From positions 163,673 through 227,672 of the forward strand of contig NZ_JAMHIV010000012.1 in the NCBI RefSeq assembly GCF_023897065.1: 64,000 bases of DNA, given 5' to 3'. The stretch comes from Crossiella sp. SN42. GTDB taxonomy: Bacteria > Actinomycetota > Actinomycetes > Mycobacteriales > Pseudonocardiaceae. The translations under genes and the position numbers were made by a program. The notes beneath the pieces are model-generated. The model saw nothing but the letters and a program-made list of their open reading frames with translations, made no database searches and had not been told where the DNA came from. Of this stretch, positions 56,811 through 64,000 are shown piece after piece. Positions within the stretch are counted from its first letter, which is position 1, and every line of letters begins with the position of its first letter.

Positions 56811-57639
56811 ATGGCGTACCGACCAAGGCGGATGGCAGGGCTGGCGTTCATCACGGCGGCCCTGCTCCTGGCCCCCCGTCCAGGCCGCCGCGGCCCCGCC
56901 CGGTCATTTCGAGGCGCCGGGGCCGCACGCGGTCACCAAGGTCAAGGGCGGCCCCGACCACACCCTCTACTACCCGACCGACCTGGGCCGCGGCGGCATC
57001 CAGCACCTGGTGGTGATCTGGGGCAACGGCACCGGCGTCTCCCCCGAACCCTATGACGGGCAGCTGCGGCACCTGGCCTCCTGGGGCTTCGTGGTCGCGG
57101 CGGCGAACACCACGCAGGCGGGTTCCGGCCGGGAGATGCTGGCCGGCGCGCGTTTCCTGATCGCCGAGGACGCCCGGCCCGGCAGCGTGTTCCACGGCAA
57201 GATCGACGAGACCAGGGTGGGCGCGGCCGGTCACTCCCAGGGCGGTGGTGGCGCGATCGCGGCAGGCGCGGATCCGTTGGTGGACACCACCGTTCCGCTG
57301 ATGCCGGGACCGCAGGGCTCGGTGCCCGCGCTGCACGGGCCGAGCCTGTTCCTGGCCGGGCAGCTCGACCTCATCGTGCCCTCGGTCTACGTCCGCGGCC
57401 GCTACTCCTGGGCCGGGCACGTGCCTGCGGTGTTCGCCGAATTGAAGGGAGCCGACCACTTTTTCCCCGGGGAGACCCGGATCCGGGCCGCCGGTGTGCT
57501 GACCGCCTGGTTCCGGTACTGGCTCTCCGGTGACGCGAACGCCCGGGAGATCTTCTTCGGCGCGGACTGCCTGCTGTGCCAGGACAAGTCCTGGTCCTCG
57601 GTGGCCCGCAACGAGAAGGCGAGGCAGGTCAGCGGCTGA
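56811..57639 (+). pseudogene. Secreted alpha/beta hydrolase (PET hydrolase/chlorophyllase-like), frameshifted
   Basis: From ATG 56811, with AGGAGG 4 bases upstream, the frame encodes a signal peptide start (GLAFITAALLLAP) and then is lost at six Cs (56872-56877). One C fewer restores VQAAAAPPGHFEAPGPH and a full hydrolase to the TGA at 57639: oxyanion region VIWGNGTG, nucleophile elbow GAAGHSQGGGGA, and catalytic-His segment GADHFFPG, with a C-terminal Cys pair (ADCLLCQ) as in actinobacterial polyester hydrolases. Either the gene is inactivated or phase-variable, or the read carries a homopolymer error. The 3' end overlaps the converging monooxygenase gene by 11 bases. Confidence 0.75.
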
Positions 57640-59161
57640 GCCCGTTGCGCGCGGGGCCGAACCAGTCCGCCAGCGCCTCGGGCAACCCGGTCAGCTCGGC
57701 GTCCGAGGCGGCCCAGGCGACGTAGCCGTCCGGGCGCAGCAGCACCGCGGCCAGTTCCGGCTGGGACGGGCAGGCCGCGCCGACCACCCGGACCCGGTCG
57801 GCGTGGCCCGCCCCGATATCCCGGATCTCCTTGCAGCCCAACAGGTCCAACAGCACTCCGCCGCCCTCGGCCAGCAGCGGGTCGGCATCCGTCTGTTCGA
57901 GCCGCGGCGCGAACCGACCGACGAGGGGATGCGCGGCGTTGGGGGCGTAGTCGATGTCGATCCCGTTGGCCATCTCGATGAAGTGGCGCTTGGCCGCCGG
58001 GATCGTCAGCGTCTCCCGCAGCACCTCGCGCAGCGCGGCGACCTGGGCGCCGGGCCGCAGCAGCGCCACCTGGGCCCTGGTGTTGCGCAACACCCGCTCC
58101 CCCACCGGATGCCGCTCAGCGGTGTAGCTGTCCAGCAGCGACTCCGGTGCCAGGCCGCGCACCACCAGGCCGAGCTTCCAGCCGAGGTTCATCGCGTCCT
58201 GCAACCCGAGGTTGAGGCCCTGCCCGCCGATCGGCGAGTGCACGTGCGCGGCGTCCCCGGCCAGCAGCACCGGGCCCCGCCGGTAGGTCTCGGCCTGCCT
58301 GGTGTTGTCGCTGTACCGGATGGCGGCCGTCAGCTCGGTGATGGTCACCTCGGTCCCGCTGACCCGGCTGATGCTGGCCGCCATCTCCTCGGCGGTCACC
58401 GGCTCGTCCCGGTCGGCCGGTCCGCCGTCGAACTCGATGGTGGCGATCTCCCCCGGCACCATCGACAGGCTCAGCAGCCCGCGCGGGCCGTGCAGGGCGG
58501 AGGTGATCGCGCCGGGATCGGCGAGCTGGGCCACCGCCGTCCGGCCGGTCATGGTGGCTTCCGTGCCGGGGAAGGCAATCCCGGCCCGCTTGCGCACGGT
58601 GCTGCGGCCGCCGTCGCAGCCCACCAGGTAGGCCGCCCGTACCGAGCTCCCGTCGGCCAGCACCGCCCGGACCCCGCCGTCCTCCGGCCGCACGTCCACC
58701 ACCGGGCAGCCGGCACGGATCCGCACGCCCAGCTCTGCCGACCAATCGGCCAGCAGCCGCTCCAGCACGTGTTGCTGGAGCACGAACTGGGCAGACGGGT
58801 CCTCGGGATCGGCCGCGTCCTCGATCAGCGGCAGGCCACTGAAGTGCCCCTTGGCCCGGTTCTCCGCGAGCAGGCGCACCATCTCGCGGGTCGGGTCCTC
58901 GCTCTTGGCGTCGAAGGCCAGCATCTCGAACAGTTCGGCCTGGACCTCGGCCAACCGGTCGGTCAGTCCGCGCAGCCGCAGCGACTGCACGGTCCGGCCG
59001 TTGAGTCCGCGCAGGCCCAGGCTGCGGGTCCGGCGCAGGGCCCCGTCGGCGGCCTCCAGCACCAGCGGATCGGCCCCGGCCAGGCGCAGCTCAGCGGCCA
59101 GCAGCAGTCCGGTCGGCCCGCCCCCCACCACGATGACGTCAGTCAGCGCGAACACCCCCAC
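57629..59161 (-). CDS. FAD-dependent monooxygenase (aromatic hydroxylase type)
   Basis: A 510-residue class A flavoprotein hydroxylase. The dinucleotide motif GGGPTG is at about 13-18, the DG motif in VGCDGGRSTVRK, and the second FAD motif in LLAGDAAHVHSPIGGQGLNLGLQDA; the C-terminal thioredoxin-like part follows. Relatives hydroxylate phenols, polyketides or rifamycin-type antibiotics, so detoxification is plausible. A GTG at 59161 is used; another lies two codons in. It is divergent from a TetR regulator with overlapping operator repeats at the promoter, which implies induction by its substrate. Confidence 0.9.
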   Translation of the reverse strand: MGVFALTDVIVVGGGPTGLLLAAELRLAGADPLVLEAADGALRRTRSLGLRGLNGRTVQSLRLRGLTDRLAEVQAELFEMLAFDAKSEDPTREMVRLLAENRAKGHFSGLPLIEDAADPEDPSAQFVLQQHVLERLLADWSAELGVRIRAGCPVVDVRPEDGGVRAVLADGSSVRAAYLVGCDGGRSTVRKRAGIAFPGTEATMTGRTAVAQLADPGAITSALHGPRGLLSLSMVPGEIATIEFDGGPADRDEPVTAEEMAASISRVSGTEVTITELTAAIRYSDNTRQAETYRRGPVLLAGDAAHVHSPIGGQGLNLGLQDAMNLGWKLGLVVRGLAPESLLDSYTAERHPVGERVLRNTRAQVALLRPGAQVAALREVLRETLTIPAAKRHFIEMANGIDIDYAPNAAHPLVGRFAPRLEQTDADPLLAEGGGVLLDLLGCKEIRDIGAGHADRVRVVGAACPSQPELAAVLLRPDGYVAWAASDAELTGLPEALADWFGPARNGLSR

Positions 59162-59206
59162 TTACGGCGTATATGTACGCTGTAAATATGATATGTACAC
59201 CGTAAA
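59162..59206. promoter_or_regulatory. TetR operator region between monooxygenase and TetR genes
   Basis: TTACGGCGTA and TACGCTGTAA (59162-59185) pair with one mismatch around TATG. A second copy follows as a direct repeat: ATATGTACGCTGTAAA at 59171-59186 and ATATGTACACCGTAAA at 59191-59206, a 20-bp period with two differences. A-T-rich in an otherwise very GC-rich sequence. Confidence 0.65.
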
Positions 59207-59229
59207 CCTGTCAAGCGAGGGAGACCCAG

Positions 59230-59880
59230 ATGACGCGCAGGGAGCCGTTGAACCGGGAGAAGGTCCTGGACGCGGCCCTGGCGCTGGCCGGAAAGGAGGG
59301 CCTGGACGGGCTGTCCATGCGCAAGCTGGCCAAGTCCCTCGGCGTCGAGGCGATGGCGCTGTACAACCACGTGGCGAACAAGACCGACATCCTGGACGGC
59401 ATCGCCGCGCGGGTGTACGCCGAGATCGAGCGCCCCGACCCGGCCCTGCCCTGGGCCGAGCGGGTCCGGGCCACCGCGCTGAGCTTCTACCGCGTGCTCA
59501 GCCGCCATCCGGTGGTGCCGCTGGCCCTGGTCACCGACCAGGCCAACCCCACCACGCTGCGCGCGCTGCAACCGATGGACGACCTGATCGGCGCGCTCTA
59601 CGAAGCCGGTCTCGACGATGACGGGGTGCGCCAGGCACTGGGCGCGCTGAACGGCCTGATCTTCGGCTCACTGCTGCTGACCACCGCCGGGTTCGCCCGC
59701 GCGCACAGCGAACCCGCCGAGACCGGGCACACCGAGATCTACCTCCGGCGGGTCGATCCGGCCAAGCTGCCGCACTTCAGCCGGGCGCTGCCCGCGCTGG
59801 GCGCGCCCCGTCCCGAGCAGGACTTCGAGCGGGCGCTGGACCTGTTGCTCACCGGCCTGATCGCAGCCGCTCCGTCCTGA
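59230..59880 (+). CDS. TetR/AcrR-family transcriptional repressor
   Basis: A 216-residue regulator with an N-terminal HTH (LNREKVLDAALALAGKEGLDGLSMRKLAKSLG, then ALYNHVANKTDILDGI) and a TetR_C-like ligand domain of the class found in tetracycline and similar drug repressors. It most likely represses the divergent monooxygenase gene and itself through the two-copy operator just upstream. The ATG has GGGAG 6 bases upstream. Confidence 0.9.
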   Translation: MTRREPLNREKVLDAALALAGKEGLDGLSMRKLAKSLGVEAMALYNHVANKTDILDGIAARVYAEIERPDPALPWAERVRATALSFYRVLSRHPVVPLALVTDQANPTTLRALQPMDDLIGALYEAGLDDDGVRQALGALNGLIFGSLLLTTAGFARAHSEPAETGHTEIYLRRVDPAKLPHFSRALPALGAPRPEQDFERALDLLLTGLIAAAPS

Positions 59881-59987
59881 TCGGCAGTTTCACCGGAGGT
59901 TTTCCCGGCGCGACCACCTCGTCGCGATGATGTTGCTGGAAAAGTGCTTCGTGGCCCGCCCGCCTTGCACCACGGAGGAACCGCACC

Positions 59988-62105
59988 ATGCACCATCACC
60001 TGCCCCGGTCGTCGCCGCCAGGCGGCCGGGCCCTGCTCGCCCTCGGTCTCGGCCTGGCCCTGCTCGCCACCGGCTGCACCGGGCCGGAACCCAGCCAGCC
60101 ACCCAAGCCGTTCACGCTGCAGGACGCCGGGATCGCCGAGATCGGGCGCGCGCTCGGCTCGGGCGCGCTGACCAGTGTCGAGCTGACCGCGATGTACCTC
60201 AACCGCATCCAGGCCTACGACGCCAACGGGATCAGGCTGAACTCGGTCGTGGTGGCCAACCCGGAAGCCCTCGCCGAGGCCGCGGCCGCCGACCAGCGGC
60301 GCGCGGCGGGCAAGGTGCTGGGGCCGCTGGACGGGATCCCGTTCACGGTCAAGGACAGCTACATGGTCAAGGGCCTCACCGTGGCCTCGGGATCACCGGC
60401 GTTCAAGGACCTGGTGGCCGGCGGTGACGCCTTCACCGTGCGCAAGATCCGCGAGGCCGGCGGGGTGCTGATCGGCAAGACGAACATGCCCCCGATGGCC
60501 GCCGGTGGCATGCAGCGCGGGCTGTACGGCCGCCCGGAGAGCCCGTACAACCGCGACTACCTGGCCGCGGCCTGGAACTCCGGTTCCTCCAACGGTTCCG
60601 CGGTGGCCACCTCGGCCAACTTCGCGGTCTTCGGCATGGGCGAGGAGACCGTCTCCTCCGGCCGCTCCCCCGCCTCCAACAACGCACTCGTCGCCTACAC
60701 CCCCTCCCGCGGCCTGCTCTCCATCCGCGGCAACTGGCCACTGTGGCCGGTGATGGACGTGATCGTCCCGCAGACGCGCGGCATGGACGACCTGCTCACC
60801 CTGCTCAACACGATCGCGGTCAAGGACGAGGAGACCGCCACCGACTTCTGGCGGGACCAGCGCGCGGTCGCCCTGCCCTCGGTGGAGCAGGTGCGCCCGG
60901 CCGACCACAACTCGCTGCGCAACCCGGACGCGTTGCGCGGCAAGCGACTGGGCGTGCCGAAGATCTACATCGGCGAGGACCTCGGCGGCACCGATCCGAT
61001 CGAGATCCGGCCGTCGGTCCGCGCCCTGTGGCAGCAGGCGGCCGCGGACCTGCGCAAGCTCGGCGCCGAGGTGGTGCCGGTGGACTTCCCCGCCGCGCAC
61101 AACCAGGAGCTCGACCGGGTCGGCGCGGTGTCGGCCTACGAGCGCGGCCTGCTGCCGCCGGACTTCCTGCGCACCATGGAAAAGGTGGACGCCTACAGCG
61201 CGGAGCGGTTCCTCAAGTCCGTCGGCGATCCCCGGCTGACCTCCTGGACCCAGGTGGACATGGCCAAGGTCTTCCCGGTCGACCCCGGTTCGATCGAGGA
61301 GAAGGAGGGCGTGGACAACCTGGAGTTCTTCCGCGCCCACCCCCGGCTGGTGGCCGAGGGGGTGCCCGCCCAGTGGAGCGAGGTGCCGGGACTGGCGGAG
61401 TCGTTGCGGGGCTTGGAGAACACCCGCAAGGCCGACTTCGAGGACTGGCTCAAGGCGCGTGGCCTGGACGGCGTGGTGTTCCCGGCCAACACCGACATCG
61501 GCCGGGCCGAGGCGGATGTGGACAAGGCGGCCAACGCGGCGGCCAGGAAGAACGGCAGCCGGCTCTCCACCATGAACCAGACCATGCGGCTGCTGGGCAT
61601 CCCGAGCGTGTCGGTGCCGATGGGGCTGATGGAGGACACCCGGATGCCGGTGAACCTGACCTTCGCCGGCCCGGCCTACCAGGACAACACCCTGCTGTCC
61701 TTCGCCTACGCCTACGAGCAGGCCACCCACCGCAGGGTGCCGCCCACCCGCCCGGCCCCGCTGGCCGACGAGACGGTCGAACTGGCGAACAACCCCTTCC
61801 CCGAACCGGGAAAACGCACCGAGCGGGACGGCCCGCAGGTCACCCTGACGTCCACAGTGGACGGAGAGGTGCTGAAGGTCAACGGCACCGCCGCCGATCC
61901 CAGTGGCATCGCGCAGGCCCGGTTGTACGTCAACGGCGAGCGGCTCACCACCACCGGCGACGAGAAGGCCTGGGCGGCGGAGGTCCCGCTGGCGAAGTAC
62001 CGGTCCTCAGCCGCGCACCGGGCAGACAGCTTGCTGGTGCTCGCGGTGGTGAAGGACCGCGCCGGCAACACCACGGTCAAGACGGTGACCACCAAGCTGA
62101 GGTGA
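59988..62105 (+). CDS. Secreted amidase-signature lipoprotein with C-terminal beta domain
   Basis: A 705-residue exported amidase-fold protein. The lipobox LATGC gives lipidated Cys30. The amidase-signature triad is Lys122 (FTVKDS), cis-Ser200 (NSGSSNGSA) and nucleophile Ser224. The nucleophile motif reads GEETVSSGRSPAS instead of the usual GTDTGGSIRxPA, with Lys-Ser-Ser spacing preserved (24 residues between the serines). Residues about 610-705 form a beta-sandwich (TLTSTVDGEVLKVNGTAADPSGIAQARLYVNG), unusual for amidases. It probably hydrolyses an amide or peptide at the cell surface. Confidence 0.85.
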   Translation: MHHHLPRSSPPGGRALLALGLGLALLATGCTGPEPSQPPKPFTLQDAGIAEIGRALGSGALTSVELTAMYLNRIQAYDANGIRLNSVVVANPEALAEAAAADQRRAAGKVLGPLDGIPFTVKDSYMVKGLTVASGSPAFKDLVAGGDAFTVRKIREAGGVLIGKTNMPPMAAGGMQRGLYGRPESPYNRDYLAAAWNSGSSNGSAVATSANFAVFGMGEETVSSGRSPASNNALVAYTPSRGLLSIRGNWPLWPVMDVIVPQTRGMDDLLTLLNTIAVKDEETATDFWRDQRAVALPSVEQVRPADHNSLRNPDALRGKRLGVPKIYIGEDLGGTDPIEIRPSVRALWQQAAADLRKLGAEVVPVDFPAAHNQELDRVGAVSAYERGLLPPDFLRTMEKVDAYSAERFLKSVGDPRLTSWTQVDMAKVFPVDPGSIEEKEGVDNLEFFRAHPRLVAEGVPAQWSEVPGLAESLRGLENTRKADFEDWLKARGLDGVVFPANTDIGRAEADVDKAANAAARKNGSRLSTMNQTMRLLGIPSVSVPMGLMEDTRMPVNLTFAGPAYQDNTLLSFAYAYEQATHRRVPPTRPAPLADETVELANNPFPEPGKRTERDGPQVTLTSTVDGEVLKVNGTAADPSGIAQARLYVNGERLTTTGDEKAWAAEVPLAKYRSSAAHRADSLLVLAVVKDRAGNTTVKTVTTKLR

Positions 62106-62109
62106 ACCG

Positions 62110-62147
62110 CGGTCCGTGCCCTGCCGGAGTGGACAGGGCACGGACCG
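62110..62147. terminator. Bidirectional terminator hairpin
   Basis: A perfect 14-bp stem with a 10-base loop between the converging amidase and peptidase genes; arms at 62110-62123 and 62134-62147. Confidence 0.8.
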
Positions 62148-62152
62148 GTCGG

Positions 62153-63751
62153 TCAGTGGATGCCGCTGGTCTCCAGCCGCCGCACGATCCCGGTGGCCAG
62201 CTCGACCACATCCGGTTCCCCTTGCGGGGCCTGGACAGTGGCGCCGTCGACCGGGATGTCGGCCGGCTTGTCCACACCCGCGCACTCCGAGCGGGTGGCC
62301 GGCAGGATGCCGTCGACCAGGTAGCGGTTGACCGTGTTGTCCACGCAGGCGCCACCGCTGCCGTACTGGCCGTGCTCACCGTCGTTGGGCACGCTGATCA
62401 GGTGGTGCCGCAGGGTTTCCGCCATCGCCACGCCGTTGGGGTAGGCGGTCTGGGTGTCGCCCTCGGCGTGCACGACCAGGCCGGTCGGGTAGGCGGTGCG
62501 GGTGATCTCCGGCAGCGGCTCGGTGCGGGTGAAGCCGCGGAAGGCGCAGTTGGTGGGGGCCAGGAAGGACACCGTGCGGCCGTAGGGGTGGGTGTCCCGC
62601 CACTGCCGCATGCCCCGGTAGTAGTCCCGCTGGTCGCTCGGCCAGTCCCACTCGCAGGTCACCGCCTGGAAGGTGCCCGCCGAGGTCGGTTTGACCAGCG
62701 AGCGCTTGGCCAGCTCCAGCAGGGCGGCGTTGCGCTTGGCCAGTTCCGGGTTCTCGTTGCCCTGCAAGGAGTCCAGCAGCTCGCGGACCTGCTGGGAGAA
62801 GCCTGCCCACACCGCGCGGTAGCGGGTGTAGAAGCCGGTGAAGGTGTCCAGGTCGGTGACCTCGCCCAGGCCGCCGACCGGCTTGGTGGCCAGCGCGGCG
62901 GCGATCTCGTCCAGTCCCGCGCGGACCTGCGCCGGGGTGGTGCCCAGGCGGAAGGTCTTGTGCCGCGCGGCGGTCCAGGCGGCCCAGGAGTCGAAGTTGA
63001 ACTTGATCGAGTGCGCCGAGTCCAGGTCCTGCTCGTGCCAGGTCTTGTTCGGGTCCATCGCCGAGTCCAGGACGCTGCGGTCCAGGTTGCGCGGGAACAG
63101 CGAGCCGTACACCGCGCCGAGCCAGGTGCCGTAGGAGTAGCCGAAGTAGTTGATCTTCTTCTCGCCCAGCGCACCACGGATGACGTCCATGTCCCGCGCG
63201 GTGTTGCGGGTGGTCACGTGCTTGCGGTAGTCGCCGCCCGCGCGCACGCAGCCGTCCTCGACGTCCCTGGCCGTCGCGGTGAAGTTCGGCAGCTGCGCCT
63301 CAGTCGGCCGCGAGGGCTGCGGCAGCTCCAGCAGACTGACCTCACAGCGCAGCTGGGTGGACTGCCCCACCCCGCGCGGATCGAACCCGACCACGTCGTA
63401 GACCCGGCCGACCGGCTGGGCGGCGAACCGGTTTGGCAGCCCCAGCCCCGAACCGCCAGGGCCGCCCGGGTTGACCAGCAGCACCCCGCGCCGACCTGCC
63501 TGGTCGGTGGCCTTGCGGCGGCTGATCGCGACCTGCACCCGCTCCGCGCCGGGCTTGGCGTAGTCCATCGGGACCACCACCGTCGCGCACTCCAGCCCGG
63601 CCAGGGCCGCGCACGGCGCCCAGCTGAGCTGCTGCGTGTAGAAGGCCTTCAGCTTGGCCGGCACCCCGTCGGCGGCCAGCGCGGGCACCCCGCCCGCGCC
63701 GAGTAACGCCACCCCCGCCATGCCCGCCACGCCCCACTGCCGCAACCGCAC
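62153..63751 (-). CDS. Tap-like secreted alpha/beta-hydrolase peptidase
   Basis: A 532-residue exported hydrolase of the tripeptidyl aminopeptidase (Tap/SlpD) type. The signal peptide is residues 1-27 (ending PALAA). Features in order: VVVPMDYAKPG, oxyanion loop NPGGPGGSG, nucleophile elbow GYSYG with Ser206, and the TAP-like C-terminal domain with the catalytic His in NDGEHGQYG. Two likely disulphide pairs (Cys47/Cys55, Cys136/Cys168). It probably removes N-terminal peptides from extracellular proteins. A GTG start has a GGGAG site upstream. Confidence 0.9.
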   Translation of the reverse strand: MRLRQWGVAGMAGVALLGAGGVPALAADGVPAKLKAFYTQQLSWAPCAALAGLECATVVVPMDYAKPGAERVQVAISRRKATDQAGRRGVLLVNPGGPGGSGLGLPNRFAAQPVGRVYDVVGFDPRGVGQSTQLRCEVSLLELPQPSRPTEAQLPNFTATARDVEDGCVRAGGDYRKHVTTRNTARDMDVIRGALGEKKINYFGYSYGTWLGAVYGSLFPRNLDRSVLDSAMDPNKTWHEQDLDSAHSIKFNFDSWAAWTAARHKTFRLGTTPAQVRAGLDEIAAALATKPVGGLGEVTDLDTFTGFYTRYRAVWAGFSQQVRELLDSLQGNENPELAKRNAALLELAKRSLVKPTSAGTFQAVTCEWDWPSDQRDYYRGMRQWRDTHPYGRTVSFLAPTNCAFRGFTRTEPLPEITRTAYPTGLVVHAEGDTQTAYPNGVAMAETLRHHLISVPNDGEHGQYGSGGACVDNTVNRYLVDGILPATRSECAGVDKPADIPVDGATVQAPQGEPDVVELATGIVRRLETSGIH

Positions 63752-63846
63752 CCTGATCTCCCGTCGGTAGCCGAAAGATCAATCCTGGCCCGGCGGACGG
63801 GTGCGCGGACCGGCCCTGTGACCGGGGTTACCCGGTCCGGCTAGGT

Positions 63847-64000
63847 CGTGTCCTCACAGTCCCGTCTGCGGGAGTCGTGATCGGTTTGGTCGCTGGCGGT
63901 GCGGCCGGGACGCCCTCATACCGGACGTATTCGGGCGTTCCGGCCGGGCCGCCAGCGGCCGCACCGGCGCGGCTACCGCGGGCGGGACTGTGAGGACACG
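63847..64000. repeat. 154-bp imperfect palindrome with 18-bp terminal inverted repeats (MITE-like)
   Basis: CGTGTCCTCACAGTCCCG at 63847-63864 is repeated perfectly inverted at 63983-64000, and the interior also folds on itself (CGCTGGCGG pairs with CCGCCAGCG, and GGCCGG with CCGGCC around a central CATAC...GTAT loop). It contains no gene. The structure is that of a small non-autonomous transposable element or a dispersed palindromic repeat. The right arm ends at the window edge, so the true end may lie further right. The gap 63752-63846 shows nothing else. Confidence 0.6.

Noticed and set aside
1..64000. Secondary-metabolite gene cluster
   Set aside because: Single tailoring-type enzymes occur (monooxygenase, methyltransferase, SDR), but there is no polyketide, peptide or terpene core gene.
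1..64000. tRNA or rRNA genes
   Set aside because: No cloverleaf with T-arm consensus and no rRNA-like stretch was seen in the gaps.

Overview
The window is chromosomal DNA of a very high-GC Gram-positive filamentous actinobacterium, most likely of the order Pseudonocardiales; the genus cannot be decided from the sequence alone. The grounds are extreme G/C at third codon positions, frequent GTG and TTG starts, many putative leaderless promoters (TANNNT boxes 6-7 nt before the start codon), lipoprotein and Tat signals, a Tap-type secreted peptidase and mycothiol-type DinB-fold proteins. Coding density is high, and many genes overlap at stop/start (ATGA) or tail to tail. No RNA gene, CRISPR array, phage gene or transposase gene was seen.

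Layout. 1-3.1 kb: a leftward operon (MHS-type transporter, carboxymuconolactone decarboxylase-like protein, aldehyde dehydrogenase cut by the window edge) behind a perfect palindromic operator. 3.2-6.1 kb: a rightward molybdate locus (HTH-TOBE regulator, modA, modB, modC). 6.2-9.7 kb: a leftward run of kinase-like, SRPBCC, alpha/beta hydrolase, DinB and methyltransferase genes, divergent from an XRE-cupin regulator. 10.4-17.8 kb: accessory enzymes with their regulators (PhoX/DUF839, MmcQ/YjbR, WYL regulator facing an epoxide hydrolase, amino acid permease plus AhpD-like protein facing an HxlR regulator, HtrA-like protease).

17.8-31.2 kb: a large leftward carbohydrate-utilisation locus. It holds a secreted discoidin-tailed glycosidase, a secreted GH43, a Tat-exported GH146/GH127-like cysteine glycosidase, a secreted zinc metalloprotease, a sugar ABC importer (two permeases and a binding lipoprotein) and a second, cytoplasmic GH127. 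A divergent LacI regulator has a LacI-type operator between the two. The combination suggests use of L-arabinofuranose-decorated plant glycans, possibly hydroxyproline-rich glycoproteins. At 34.2-38.6 kb a second, smaller hemicellulose unit pairs a GH115 alpha-glucuronidase with an SGNH esterase. Between and after these lie an isochorismatase-like hydrolase, MerR, SDR, DUF3592, DinB-fold, darcynin/LysR and winged-helix genes.

41.9-43.2 kb: two tandem genes for secreted proteins made almost wholly of a 36-residue two-cysteine repeat, next to an NAD-dependent DNA ligase gene. 45.5-48.2 kb: metallo-beta-lactamase fold, CGNR zinc-finger and EamA transporter genes. 48.2-55.3 kb: a tightly coupled five-gene operon (SWIM zinc finger, unknown 456-residue protein, VWA/MIDAS protein, MoxR AAA+ ATPase, DUF5682) resembling the uncharacterised yehLMPQ-type systems; it is the best candidate for an undescribed multi-protein machine, and a 20-bp-arm hairpin sits at its 5' end.

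55.3-57.6 kb is a decaying patch: a gene with two in-frame stops, then a secreted alpha/beta hydrolase gene with a frameshift in a C6 tract. 57.6-63.8 kb holds a flavoprotein monooxygenase with a divergent TetR regulator and shared operators, a secreted amidase and a Tap-like peptidase. The last 154 bases are one long imperfect palindrome with 18-bp perfect terminal inverted repeats, which looks like a small mobile or repetitive element.
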